A stretch of 64,000 nucleotides of DNA from Pseudanabaena sp. (GTDB taxonomy: Bacteria; Cyanobacteriota; Cyanobacteriia; Pseudanabaenales; Pseudanabaenaceae): assembly GCA_003249015.1 (NCBI GenBank), contig QBLS01000004.1:124001-188000 (forward strand), in the 5' to 3' direction. The notes under the pieces were generated by a model. It saw only the letters and a program-made list of their open reading frames with translations. It searched no databases and was not told the origin of the DNA. Numbering within the stretch: the stretch's first letter is position 1; the number at the start of each line of letters is the position of its first letter. The translations under genes and the position numbers were made by a program. Below are positions 1 through 9,100 of the stretch, piece after piece.

Positions 1-1
1 T

Positions 2-1474
2 TCTGTAAGGGTTCGTCAGATTATAGTTTTGGGCAGTACTATATTTTCAGAACCAGAGTTACAACAGGCTGTCGCTGAGTACCTCAATAGAGACTTAACT
101 ATTCAAGATTTATTGAGTATTCGTTCTGCAATTACTGACCTCTATACCAAGAGCGGATATCTTACTTCGGGAGCCTTTTTGCCAGCGCAGGCACAGGATT
201 TTAACAATGGAATTATTTGTATTCAAATTATCGAAGGTGAACTAGAACGGATCGATATTAAGGGACTGTCGCGTCTTCAAGAAAATTATGTGCGATCGCG
301 CCTTGATCAAGCGGGTAAGCGTCCTGTTAATATTCTCAACTTAGAAAAAGGTTTGCAGCTTTTGCAGTCAGATCCATTATTTAGCTCCGTTAAAGCAGAA
401 TTAAAATCTGGAACTGCGATCGGGCGGAGTATTTTACAAGTTGAATTAAAGGAAAGTTCTTCTTTGCTGGCTTCGGTTACAGTTGACTCTCGACAGTCTC
501 CCAATGTGGGTGCTGTAGGCGTTTATGCCACCATTGGCGATCGCAACTTAACTGGGTTAGGAGACAATCTACGCTTAGATATTGGGGCGACCGAGGGAAC
601 TCGACGGTATGGAATTCAATATGATTTACCGTTAAATCCCCAAGATGAAATTCAACTACGCTATGGCTACAATACCAGTCGTATTGTTGAAGAACCTTTT
701 TCTGCCATAGGCATTAACAGCATTAGTCAATCTGTACTATTGGGCTATCAATATTTTTTACTGCGCGAACCCACTAGTGAGTTTTCTTTAGGAATAGCCT
801 TTGAGTCAACTGAGAGCAGGGACTTTATATTAGAAAATATTCCCTTCTCTTTTTCGCTAGGTACTGAAAATGGTCGTTCAGTAGTAAATGTCTTAAAGTT
901 TAGTCAGGAATGGATTGAGAGAAGTACAAATCAAGTATTGGCAGCGCGATCGCAGTTTAATTTGGGTTTGGGAATTTTAGGAGCAACGGTGAATGATCGG
1001 GGTGTAGATGGTAGGTTTTTAAGCTGGCAGGGTCAGTTTCAATGGGTGCAATCTTTGGGAAGGGATTCGATCTCAATTGTCAGATTAGGGACACAACTTA
1101 CTGCTAATGCCCTATTGCCAACGGAGCAGTTTGGAATTGGTGGGATTGATACAGTGCGAGGTTATCGCAAAAATTTATATATTGGCGATAGTGGGGTAGT
1201 TGGTTCGGTTGAGTTGCGACTGCCTATACTTCGCGATCAGGCGATCGGGATAGTCCAAATCGCGCCCTTTATTGATGTTGGTGCTTTATGGAGTAATAAT
1301 CCCAATAATTTTTCAGGAACTCTAGCTAGTGTGGGCTTGGGGTTAAGGTGGGAGTTGCATTCCAATTTTCGCGCTAGTCTGGAATGGGCTGCTCAGTTAA
1401 TTCCTGTCAATATGATGACCAATCCTACAAATTCTCAAGGAATTTTATTTTCGTTGCAGTTTACTGGCTTTTAA
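2..1474 (+). CDS. ShlB/FhaC/HecB-family two-partner secretion transporter (TpsB), 5' end outside window
   Basis: This is an outer-membrane translocator that exports a large TpsA-type exoprotein through a 16-strand beta barrel. The reading frame is open to the left edge (residues VRQIIVLGSTIFS precede the first possible TTG at 29), so the gene begins upstream and this is a fragment of about 490 codons. The visible N-terminus matches the second half of a POTRA_2 domain (GSTIFSEPELQQAV, then SGYLTSGAFLPAQ). A second POTRA-like segment follows (IEGELERIDIKGL). The rest is barrel, with strand-like alternation and a typical C-terminal strand ending LFSLQFTGF. The segment GIGGIDTVRGYR corresponds to the conserved VRGY/F motif of loop L6 in this family. 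The cognate TpsA exoprotein is not in the window and may lie upstream. Family assignment is firm; the substrate is unknown. Confidence 0.9.
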   Translation, partial: SVRVRQIIVLGSTIFSEPELQQAVAEYLNRDLTIQDLLSIRSAITDLYTKSGYLTSGAFLPAQAQDFNNGIICIQIIEGELERIDIKGLSRLQENYVRSRLDQAGKRPVNILNLEKGLQLLQSDPLFSSVKAELKSGTAIGRSILQVELKESSSLLASVTVDSRQSPNVGAVGVYATIGDRNLTGLGDNLRLDIGATEGTRRYGIQYDLPLNPQDEIQLRYGYNTSRIVEEPFSAIGINSISQSVLLGYQYFLLREPTSEFSLGIAFESTESRDFILENIPFSFSLGTENGRSVVNVLKFSQEWIERSTNQVLAARSQFNLGLGILGATVNDRGVDGRFLSWQGQFQWVQSLGRDSISIVRLGTQLTANALLPTEQFGIGGIDTVRGYRKNLYIGDSGVVGSVELRLPILRDQAIGIVQIAPFIDVGALWSNNPNNFSGTLASVGLGLRWELHSNFRASLEWAAQLIPVNMMTNPTNSQGILFSLQFTGF

Positions 1475-1489
1475 TTTAATCAACAGAAA

Positions 1490-1622
1490 TTACGATCTAA
1501 TTCCATAGATGTTAATCATCTACTTTTGACACTGTATTAGTCTTAAATGAGTTCGCCTTTTCTAACTACAAATTAAGATCGCGATCGCACAGCGTAGATT
1601 TTTGCTCAATAGTCTGAGTCAT
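1490..1622 (-). pseudogene. Degenerate DUF29-like N-terminal fragment (copy A)
   Basis: Read from an ATG at 1622 on the minus strand this gives MTQTIEQKSTLCDRDLNL and then a TAG. Past the stop the DNA still aligns with the small ORF at 3358-3516 (Leu-Glu codons, then the shared word ACATCTATGGAATTAGAT). DUF29 proteins begin with a similar (Y/C)DRDxxLWxEE motif, so I read this as a decayed DUF29-like 5' end. The upstream part runs into the left 107-bp island repeat. The identification rests on a short motif. Confidence 0.45.
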
Positions 1623-1717
1623 AGGTTTAAGCGATGCGATACAGCATTTACAAAGCATATCCCAAAGAACAAGGGGCTTAAGCCCCTTGTCTGAATCTGA
1701 TTACTCAATTCCATCAA
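1611..1717. repeat. Left 107-bp direct repeat of the TA/restriction island
   Basis: It aligns end to end without gaps to 6029-6135, with about 11 mismatches. It contains a 22-nt perfect palindrome (ACAAGGGG / CCCCTTGT around CTTAAG) and, at its right end, minus-strand codons for Asp-Gly-Ile-Glu-stop, which are the last four codons and the stop of putA. It therefore looks like a duplicated putA tail plus its terminator. Confidence 0.85.
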
Positions 1718-1730
1718 AATAATCCATGAT

Positions 1731-2240
1731 TTACTGGAATATCACGATCGCATCTTTAATCCTAATCATGAGAGTCATCTCATCGATAGGCGAAGCTATA
1801 AACCCACATTTCTCGTAAAAAACCTTTGCATTCTCAGAGATAGCATGGACAAGAATAGCTCGTATTCCAGCAATTTCAGACGCTTGTAGAGTTCTTAAAA
1901 TCGCGTCCCTTAGCGATGCTCTACCAAGCCCTTTTCCCTGCCAACTGCGATCAATTGCTAACCTTCCGATCACCATTACAGGAACTGGATCGGGCATATT
2001 GCGCCGCACTTTACCCGTAGCAACAGATTGAACCACTGAGCCATTAGCAAGGCAGTAGAAACCTATCACAACATTATCAGCACAAAGAACATAGGTGCGC
2101 GAAGCACCCTCCATTTCATTTTTGATAGCTCTGTTCTTTAACCAGTCATCTAGTTGACTATTGCCAGAGTCAAATCCCTTGATCTGATGAGATAAATTTA
2201 GCTTTTCAGGCGATCGCAAATTATCTAAACTTATTCCCAC
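1731..2240 (-). CDS. GNAT acetyltransferase toxin (TacT/AtaT-like)
   Basis: Predicted toxin half of a type II toxin-antitoxin pair. Family members use acetyl-CoA to acetylate the amino group of charged tRNAs and so block translation. The 169-aa protein has the toxin-type start (GFDSGNSQLDDWL), the core strand GRLAIDRSWQGKGLG containing the acetyl-CoA loop (QGKGLG), and the terminal FYEKCGF motif with its conserved Tyr. I chose the GTG at 2240, which overlaps the antitoxin stop by 10 bp (the GTGGGAATAA overlap); this is the usual arrangement for DUF1778-GNAT pairs. Transcribed after the antitoxin. It lies inside the island bounded by 107-bp direct repeats, consistent with horizontal acquisition. 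The tRNA target cannot be read from the sequence. Confidence 0.88.
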   Translation of the reverse strand: MGISLDNLRSPEKLNLSHQIKGFDSGNSQLDDWLKNRAIKNEMEGASRTYVLCADNVVIGFYCLANGSVVQSVATGKVRRNMPDPVPVMVIGRLAIDRSWQGKGLGRASLRDAILRTLQASEIAGIRAILVHAISENAKVFYEKCGFIASPIDEMTLMIRIKDAIVIFQ

Positions 2241-2527
2241 GGAGATTTAGTTGTTAGTAACTTCTGTAGCTTTTGATTTGGTTGAGGAACTCCATCCAAT
2301 AATGCTGTAAATTCCTGATACTTCGATGGGGTCAAATCAAAGAAAGCCCAATCTAAAAGAACATCTTGCGCCTTCTGATAAGCTGACTCAAGCATAAACT
2401 CAGAGCGTGTTTTACCTTGTACTTCGGCAGCACGATCAATGATGTTCCGTTTCTCTTGCTTGACACGGATATTAATCGTTACATCGCGATTTTGGCTAGA
2501 TGTGATGTTATCTATTGAAGTAGACAT
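2231..2527 (-). CDS. DUF1778 ribbon-helix-helix antitoxin
   Basis: A 98-aa antitoxin for the overlapping GNAT toxin. The N-terminal half (TINIRVKQEKRNIIDRAA, then GKTRSEFMLESAYQKA) is the DUF1778 ribbon-helix-helix fold that binds the module's own promoter. The C-terminal part (LDWAFFDLTPSKYQEF followed by a Pro-rich linker) fits the segment that wraps around and inhibits GNAT toxins. It is the first gene of the pair, as is usual. An AT-rich stretch of about 60 bp upstream should hold the autoregulated promoter. Confidence is high for family and pairing; neutralisation is inferred from the family. Confidence 0.88.
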   Translation of the reverse strand: MSTSIDNITSSQNRDVTINIRVKQEKRNIIDRAAEVQGKTRSEFMLESAYQKAQDVLLDWAFFDLTPSKYQEFTALLDGVPQPNQKLQKLLTTKSPWE

Positions 2528-2592
2528 AGGAATTTGCCTAAAGTAAGCGCTTCTTTACTCTAATATTTTGTATATACAATGTCAATACATTG

Positions 2593-2682
2593 TCAGATTT
2601 TATGAAAAGAGATAGACTCTTGTAACCACAAATTAAGATCGCGATCGCACAGCGTAGATTTATGCTTAATAGTCTGTGTCAT
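2593..2682 (-). pseudogene. Truncated DUF29-like mini-ORF (copy B)
   Basis: A 29-aa open frame (MTQTIKHKSTL, then CDRDLNLWLQE) sharing its start region and first 20 codons with copies at 1622 and 3516. It stops after the LWLQE motif. The roughly 50 bp upstream of its ATG (2683-2720) match the outer part of the 107-bp island repeats. Probably a non-functional remnant between the two toxin-antitoxin modules. Confidence 0.45.
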
Positions 2683-2742
2683 AGGTTCAAGCGATGCGAT
2701 ACAGCATTTATTAAGTACATCTCAAATTAACTTTAAAGCCAT

Positions 2743-3123
2743 TCAAGATTTTTTGGCGAAATAAATTACATCGGGCAAATTTTCAAAATGGTCATCAGCA
2801 GTAATAAGCTTGACCTTTTCTTGTTGTGCTGTTGCATAGATAATTGAGTCCGCAAAGCTCAATTTATATTTTTGCGATAACTCAGAAGCACGTAATGCCA
2901 AGGATTCTGTCAAAGGAATCACATTTGCTTGTTGCGTAAGTGCAATAACTTCCATCGCCAACACCTCATCACGCTCACGGCTGATCCATTTGTGTAATTC
3001 ATACTGTATGCAAGTAGGAATAATTAGATTGTAGAGATCGCCTAAATAGGGCGCAAATTCATCAGCTAATATCCCATCTGTCAGCCACTCAATCCATCCG
3101 CAAGTATCAACAAGAACCCTCAT
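2743..3123 (-). CDS. vapC: PIN-domain toxin (VapC family)
   Basis: A 126-aa PIN ribonuclease toxin; VapC proteins cleave specific tRNAs or rRNA using an Mg2+ site of clustered acidic residues. These are visible: Asp6 (VDTCGW), Glu in YELHKW, Asp in SFADSIIYATA and Asp in ITADDHF. Length is normal for the family. The start overlaps the antitoxin stop in an ATGA, so the two are translationally coupled. A short DUF29-like remnant and an island repeat segment lie just downstream. The RNA target is unknown. Confidence 0.9.
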   Translation of the reverse strand: MRVLVDTCGWIEWLTDGILADEFAPYLGDLYNLIIPTCIQYELHKWISRERDEVLAMEVIALTQQANVIPLTESLALRASELSQKYKLSFADSIIYATAQQEKVKLITADDHFENLPDVIYFAKKS

Positions 3124-3341
3124 ACTCTTTCACTGCGATCGCGTACATTGCTAATATTCGCTCCCTTTAAAACACCACGCAATGATTGAATAGAAGGCTT
3201 AGGCACAAGCGTGATTGAATCGCCTTGTAGTAAGATTGTAAACTTTTGTCCTGCCTTCAAGTTCAGCAAATCTCTTATTTCTTGTGGAATTGGGACTTGA
3301 TATTGCTGCGATAAAATGACTTCTAGCATTGTTGATACCAT
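3120..3341 (-). CDS. vapB: AbrB/SpoVT-fold antitoxin (VapB-like)
   Basis: A 73-aa protein with a swapped-hairpin AbrB DNA-binding fold (QYQVPIPQEIRDLLNLKAGQKFTI, then DSITLVPKP). The C-terminal tail (LRGVLKGANISNVRDRSERV) matches the toxin-binding tail seen in VapB antitoxins of this class. It should neutralise the PIN toxin and repress the operon. Two start codons are possible, ATG at 3341 or ATG at 3329 (MLEVILSQQ); neither has a clear ribosome binding site. Only 16 bp separate it from the stop of the small ORF at 3358-3516, which could be its leader gene. Confidence 0.85.
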   Translation of the reverse strand: MVSTMLEVILSQQYQVPIPQEIRDLLNLKAGQKFTILLQGDSITLVPKPSIQSLRGVLKGANISNVRDRSERV

Positions 3342-3357
3342 TTGTTTTAGATTAAAT

Positions 3358-3516
3358 TCATTTGCAACAGGCTATAACAATAATACAATCTAGTTTCATA
3401 GATGTTATTCCAACTGTTTTTGATAATAATTTAGCTTTAGATGAGATCTCCTCTTCTAACCACAAATTAAGATCGCGATCGCACACCGTTATTTTTTGTT
3501 CAATAGCCTGTGTCAT
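3358..3516 (-). CDS. Small ORF upstream of vapBC, DUF29-like N-terminus (copy C)
   Basis: A 52-aa frame with a strong ribosome binding site (GGAGGT, 7 nt before the ATG), so it may be translated. The first 24 residues (MTQAIEQKITV, then CDRDLNLWLEEE) match the two shorter remnants at 1622 and 2682 and resemble DUF29 N-termini. The remaining half (KLLSKTVGITSMKLD, then a hydrophobic CIIVIACCK tail) does not look like DUF29. It may be a truncated gene kept as a leader of vapBC, or a decaying remnant. Function unknown. Confidence 0.4.
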   Translation of the reverse strand: MTQAIEQKITVCDRDLNLWLEEEISSKAKLLSKTVGITSMKLDCIIVIACCK

Positions 3517-3614
3517 TCGATTACCTCCGATATATCGCTATTTGGCATTTGTTTGATTGCTTCTAAAATTTGAGTTTTAATCAGAATTGTTTGTCCACTT
3601 ATTTAAAAAAGATG

Positions 3615-5159
3615 CTAAGCACAAAGAGAAGCAACTAATTTCTCATCATTTATACTGTCCAACCTAATAGTTTGCCTATTTTCAAATACACCAGTTTCAA
3701 TAATTGCTTTACATAACTTATCGATTACAGGAACTGAAACGCTATTACCGATTAACTTCATCCATTTTGCTCTTGGTTCTGGAAACTTAAAATCTGTAGG
3801 AAATCCCTGTATTAAACAAGCTTCACTTTTAGTAATCCTTCTAAATGCTTTAGGCTTATAAATTTCTTGGATAAATTTATTTTTAAATTCCTCATGATTT
3901 GAGGCTTCTATGATCTTTAAAGTTATGAAATCATTTGTGTCACTAGCAACCAAAGTTGGGAAAATGTCAGAACTTGGTAAGAATATGCGATTCACTCCAA
4001 ATAATCCTGTGCTTATCTTAGTGTTTTTAAAATCATAACGAACCTCATTACATTCAATAATTCTTTTTCCCTTAAGAGATTCAATAGTTTTCTCGATGGA
4101 TATTTTCTCAATTTTAAATATCCTTTGAATATTTAAATTATCAATAATAACTTGGTGATCATTTGCAAATGAAATTAATATTTCTTCTTCTTTTGTGAGA
4201 TTGCTAGTACTATAGTCTTTTACAGTGAAACTGTACTCTTCGGATTTTAAGATTTCTAATTGAATTAGTTGATTAATTTCATCTTGATTAATAGATGGAT
4301 CTAGACTTTGAAAATGCCCCAATGACAAGGGATTACCATCAAGTTCACCATATGCACTTTTACGTCTATTTTTAAGCAATAACAAACAAATATCTTTTTG
4401 ACGCTGAGTGGTGTCAATAATATCCCATGAATGGATTGTTGTATGTCCATTTCTAAGATCATTAAACAAAAAATAGTCATTAAACCCATTTGTGTTGGAA
4501 AGACTCATTGTTCTTGATTCAACAATATTTCCAAATAAGTCCATTTGGATAATTCTTTTGTCTGCTGAGTTTTTTGTTTCAACGCCTAATATGTCACCAA
4601 GTTTTAGCTTCTTGTCAATACATTTAGGTAATGTAAATCTTTGAAAGTACTTCTTTTCTTTAAAGCCAATTATGTATATGCGAATTCTATTTTGAGGTAC
4701 ACCATAATCAAATGAGTTAATCACAAAGTAATTAGCGTAATATCCCGCTTGTTGAATTCTTTCTAAAATGTATGACAAAGCTTTTTTATTGCGAGGATCA
4801 ACTAAGCCTTTCACATTTTCAAAAATAAAGGCTTTGGGCTGAGATTGTTGCAGTAGATAAATTGTATCGTTCCATAACTGTCCTCTGTCATCATCAAAAC
4901 CTAAATTTTTACCCGCAATAGACCAACTTTGACAAGGAACTCCAGCAGTTAATAAGTCGTGATCAGGTAACTCTTTAATTCTAGTAATATCTCCTAAGTT
5001 GTAACTCGATTCAACTTGAAAGTTGTCACAATATGTGTTTATTGCATCTCTATCTATTTCACTAAATCCAAGGCAATGACCACCATTATTACTCAATGCC
5101 ATTTTAAAGCCGCCAATTCCAGCAAAAAGATCAATAAAGGTAAATTTAGCGTTATTCAT
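3615..5159 (-). CDS. DNA (cytosine-5-)-methyltransferase of a type II restriction-modification system
   Basis: A 514-aa m5C methyltransferase that protects host DNA from the endonuclease encoded just upstream. Motifs appear in the normal order: I (DLFAGIGGFKMAL, residues 10-22), IV with the catalytic Cys (GVPCQSWS, Cys76), VI (FENVKGL), VIII (QNRIRIYIIGF) and X (GNSVSVPVI near residue 470). The region between VIII and IX, roughly residues 190-430, is long and holds the target-recognition domain. The gene follows the endonuclease with a 23-bp gap and is probably cotranscribed. Base composition is more AT-rich than the flanking housekeeping genes, which supports transfer. The recognition site is not readable; see the partner for a guess. 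Confidence 0.93.
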   Translation of the reverse strand: MNNAKFTFIDLFAGIGGFKMALSNNGGHCLGFSEIDRDAINTYCDNFQVESSYNLGDITRIKELPDHDLLTAGVPCQSWSIAGKNLGFDDDRGQLWNDTIYLLQQSQPKAFIFENVKGLVDPRNKKALSYILERIQQAGYYANYFVINSFDYGVPQNRIRIYIIGFKEKKYFQRFTLPKCIDKKLKLGDILGVETKNSADKRIIQMDLFGNIVESRTMSLSNTNGFNDYFLFNDLRNGHTTIHSWDIIDTTQRQKDICLLLLKNRRKSAYGELDGNPLSLGHFQSLDPSINQDEINQLIQLEILKSEEYSFTVKDYSTSNLTKEEEILISFANDHQVIIDNLNIQRIFKIEKISIEKTIESLKGKRIIECNEVRYDFKNTKISTGLFGVNRIFLPSSDIFPTLVASDTNDFITLKIIEASNHEEFKNKFIQEIYKPKAFRRITKSEACLIQGFPTDFKFPEPRAKWMKLIGNSVSVPVIDKLCKAIIETGVFENRQTIRLDSINDEKLVASLCA

Positions 5160-5182
5160 TTGATATCTCCTCTTACATTTTT

Positions 5183-6016
5183 CTACTTCAATAAATACTC
5201 GTCAAAATCTGGAGGTGGTTCTATTCCTAAGAATTCACGATAGATGCGTTCTCTGTAATCTTTTCCTAATGAATTGACTTCCTGAATAAAATTGTTGTAA
5301 GTGCCTTCCCCTCCAATCAGATCCCAAAATTCATCGCCTATTAATACAGATTCATCTTTGTGCATATTAAACCATCGCATAGGAAAGTCCCATTTATAGT
5401 TTTCTTTCTGACCGTAAGGATTGTATGGCAAGGCAAAGTATGCGTAATCAACTAACTTGGGTTCCATTGCCAGAAGTTTAAATAGCTTCTCTTTGCTTAC
5501 TTTTGTTTGATCACTATTTGGTAATGGAGCTTTAAGCTCAAATGCATACCGCTTTCCATTTTCTTCGTTCTTAATAAAGATATCACAAACTACGCTTACT
5601 GGAATCTGGTTACCGCCGCCTTCTTGAATATATTGTAATTCTTCATTCCAATTAGGTTTGACTTTGTTTTTTCCTTTGCTATGTTCTAATTTATTTAATA
5701 CTTCTTGAATTCTTCTCAGACTCTCTTGCCCAACTGTACCACTAATTGTATGCCCCATTTGGCAATTGCCATAAGCTTCGAGGGCAACAACTTGAGCAAG
5801 CTTTTCCCATACAAGACCAAATGGAGTTACAAATCTTCTCTCAAAATGTGAACCTTTAAAAATTTCATCAGGCACTAATGCTGCATAAAGTGGTTTGTTT
5901 GCTCGATGATTTTCTTTGATAAAAGGATCGGTAATTAGAACTCGATCCATTACTCGATCCATCATTTTAGATATGACATCCTTTATAGCTTGAGCAATTC
6001 TTTGTTGTTTATCCAT
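5183..6016 (-). CDS. Type II restriction endonuclease, possibly TdeIII-like
   Basis: A 277-aa protein upstream of the m5C methyltransferase and in the same orientation. A PD-(D/E)XK-type active site can be read as VVCDIFIKNEENGK followed by FELKAP (Asp, then Glu-x-Lys). The block FERRFVTPFGLVWEKLAQ followed by the ELKAPLPNSDQTK region reminds me of TdeIII-family enzymes, which cut GGNCC; this is recollection, not a search result. If correct, the system is GGNCC-specific. The gene starts only 13 bp inside the right 107-bp direct repeat, so the repeat would carry or replace its promoter. Endonuclease role is likely from context; the exact family is uncertain. Confidence 0.7.
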   Translation of the reverse strand: MDKQQRIAQAIKDVISKMMDRVMDRVLITDPFIKENHRANKPLYAALVPDEIFKGSHFERRFVTPFGLVWEKLAQVVALEAYGNCQMGHTISGTVGQESLRRIQEVLNKLEHSKGKNKVKPNWNEELQYIQEGGGNQIPVSVVCDIFIKNEENGKRYAFELKAPLPNSDQTKVSKEKLFKLLAMEPKLVDYAYFALPYNPYGQKENYKWDFPMRWFNMHKDESVLIGDEFWDLIGGEGTYNNFIQEVNSLGKDYRERIYREFLGIEPPPDFDEYLLK

Positions 6017-6028
6017 GCGAATATCAAT

Positions 6029-6135
6029 AGTCTAGGGCATAGGTTTAGGCGATGCGATACAGCATTTACCAAGTATATCTCAAAGAACAAGGGGCTTAAG
6101 CCCCTTGTCTGAATCTAACTATTCAATCCCATCAA
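6029..6135. repeat. Right 107-bp direct repeat of the TA/restriction island
   Basis: About 90% identical to 1611-1717. It spans the putA stop region (6119-6135 is coding), the putA terminator palindrome (6088-6109) and the segment just upstream of the endonuclease gene. The piece shared with the mini-ORF upstream regions (ATAGGTTTAGGCGATGCGAT) lies at 6040-6059. Confidence 0.85.
6088..6109 (-). terminator. putA terminator palindrome
   Basis: Perfect 8-bp arms (ACAAGGGG / CCCCTTGT) around CTTAAG, starting about 10 bp past the putA stop on the minus strand. The T-tract is weak. An identical copy sits at 1669-1690 in the other island repeat. Confidence 0.55.
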
Positions 6136-9100
6136 GAGGTGCAAAACCTTGACGCTGAGTATTTTCGGTGATTGATCTTGGCTCTAAGAACTGCAATAGA
6201 TAATCGCGTCCGCCAGCTTTGGAACCAATACCGCTTAGCTTGAAACCACCAAAGGGATGGCGATCTACCAATGCGCCTGTGATGCCGCGATTGATGTAGA
6301 GATTGCCCACTTCAAACTCGCGATAGGTGCGTTCGATATGGGAAGGTGTGCGCGAATATAAGCCACCCGTAAGAGCGAAGTCAGTGTCATTGGCGATCGC
6401 CATTGCTTCATCAAAGCTCTTTGCCTTGATTACTGCTAGCACTGGGCCAAAGATTTCCTCTTGGGCGATCGCACTGTTAGGCTCGACATCGCTAAAGATG
6501 GTTGGTGGTACATAGAAACCGTGATTAGGAACTTCGCCTTCAAAGGCTAATTTGGCAGTTTCTTTGCCCTTAGCGATATAGTTGAGAATGTTCTTTTGAG
6601 CGGCTCCATCGATTACGGCGCTGAACTTGGTGTCAGGGAGATGTGCTTCACCAACTTTTAGCGATCGCGTAGCTTCCACTAATCTCTCCATGAAATTGTC
6701 ATAGACAGGAGCAAGAACGATCGCTCTCGAACAAGCAGAACATTTTTGTCCAGCAAAACCAAAGGTGGAGTTCATCACGCCCACTACCGCTTGATCGAGG
6801 TCGGCGCTTTCATCGATGATAATGCCATTTTTGCCACCCATTTCTGCAATGACGCGCTTCATGTGCTTCTGTTTGGGACGCAGGATTGAGGCTTCGGTGA
6901 CAATTTGACAGCCGACTTGTTGGGAACCTGTAAAGGCGATTAGATGCACATCAGAATGTTTGACTAAATGGGAGCCAACGGTGGAACCTTTGGCGGGAAG
7001 GTAAGTAAATACACCTGCGGGTAAACCTGCGGCTTGGAGAACTTCCGCGATTTTTGCACCAATTACAGAAGACTGCTCGGCAGGTTTGAGAATGACGGTA
7101 TTTCCTGCGGCAAGGGCGGCTACGCTCATGCCTAGTGCGATCGCTAAGGGAAAATTCCAAGGCGAGATGACCACGACCACTCCACGGGGCTGATAGATAT
7201 AAGTATTGTCTTCCCCAGGAATATTACGCTGTTCACCTGCTTCGAGGCGTTCCATTTCCTTGGCATAGTAGCGACAGAAATCAATCGCTTCAGAAACTTC
7301 GCCATCACCTTCGCGGATCGGTTTAGCGACTTCCCAACAAATCCATGCTGTCAATTCTTCACGGCGTTCTTCCATAATGTCCGCCGCTTTGCGAAGGATA
7401 TCGCCCCGTTTTTTGGCGCTGAGGGCTTTCCATGCGGGAAAGGCATTCTTGGCGACTTGCACCGCTTGTTCGGCTTGCTCAATGCTGGCTAGACCAATTT
7501 TGCCGACTACTTGTGAGGAATTAGCAGGATTGACTGATTCTACATAGTTCTCAGTTTGAACAGGCTGACCGTTGATGATTGGTTGATAGACTTTAGCAAA
7601 TTGATCTCGAACTTGTTGCAATGCGGTTTGAGCAGATTCCCTTTCTTGTTTAATGGCATAGTCGCGATCGCTAGCATTGACAAAACCATCAAAAATATTT
7701 TGAACAGGTGCGCCGCTGTGATTTAGATCGCGATCAGTCTTAATTGGAGCCGCAATCAATTTACTGATGTCGCTGCTTTCACCACTAATTCTTAGAAAAG
7801 AACTATTGGCGGTATTTTCTAGCAAGCGGCGAATGAGATAGGACATCCCAGGAATGAGATCGCCAAAGGGACAGTACACCCGCACTCGATAGCCCATATC
7901 CGCGATCGCCTTAGCAAATTTTTCACCCATGCCGTAGAGACATTGGGCTTCAAAGGCACGACTGGGAATATTCAGGGTTTGAACAATGGCGATCGCTTTG
8001 GCTAAAGACCTCGCATTGTGGCTACCGATCGCGGCATAGAGATATTGATGATTTTCCAAAAGAATCTGAATTAGACGCTCATAGTTGGCATCAGTAGAAA
8101 CCTTGTCGGAAAATACAGGAATAGACCAACCCTGTTGATAGGAACGAATCGTTTCCCGATCCCAATAGGCTCCTTTCACTAGGCGAACTGTGACTGGTTT
8201 ACCACGCTCTTTTGCCCACTGCACTAGATCCCATAGATCATTCTCACTATCGCGCAAGTAACCCTGTATGGTGACTCCCACATCGGTGCGATCGCGAAAT
8301 TCTGGTTCCATCAAGACTTGCTTAAGAATTTGCAATGTGAGAGTTTTAAACTCATACTGCTCCATATCAAAATGGATGCCACAGCCAAGTTCCTTAGCTT
8401 TTCGCAATAAAATCCTTGCTGGCTCACTGACTTTCTCAGTGGTTTTAACAGGATCAAGGGGATCGAATTGAGAATAGAAAGCACTGAGCTTCACGGAAAC
8501 TTGAACTCGCCTTAGCTGTTCGTTGTCAGCTTTATCAATCTGATCAATCAAGCCCCAATTTTTGGCTTTAGCTGACAAATCTTCCATCATGCTGATGTAA
8601 CGATTGAGATAGCCTTCGGCTTCCACTTCGCTGATTACGGCTTCACCGAGCAAGTCCATTGTGAACCCAAAGCGATCGCGCCGCAATTTCTCAATGGATT
8701 TGGTCGCCTCCTGCAAATTTTCGCCGCAGATGTAGCGCTTGGCAAGGGTAGCGACGGAAGTGGAGAGAGCTGTGGCGGCGGCGGTGGCTGTTAGAGAATT
8801 AGGGTTGTCGGTACTGAAGTTGAGTAACCCTCGCAGGGCAGGTACATCTACAGCATTACTTGCCAGATATTCATGCATATGGCTAGCAATTTCTGATTTG
8901 CTTTGCAATGCAGGTAAGCAATCAATTAATCGAAATAGCTGTACCCGTAGACCTTCATTTTCCATTGTCCAAGCCATCAGCTTGTCGTCGAGGCGCAAAT
9001 CATCTTTAAGTTGCGATAACTTTGCCCAAAGAGAACTCTTTTCTGTTCCACTTAAAATCTTTTTGGCGATTTCCTGAGTCTTTTCCTCGTATTTTGATAC

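Noticed and set aside
8739-9077. 112-codon plus-strand frame inside putA
   Set aside because: It overlaps the N-terminal part of PutA in antisense and shows no family motif.
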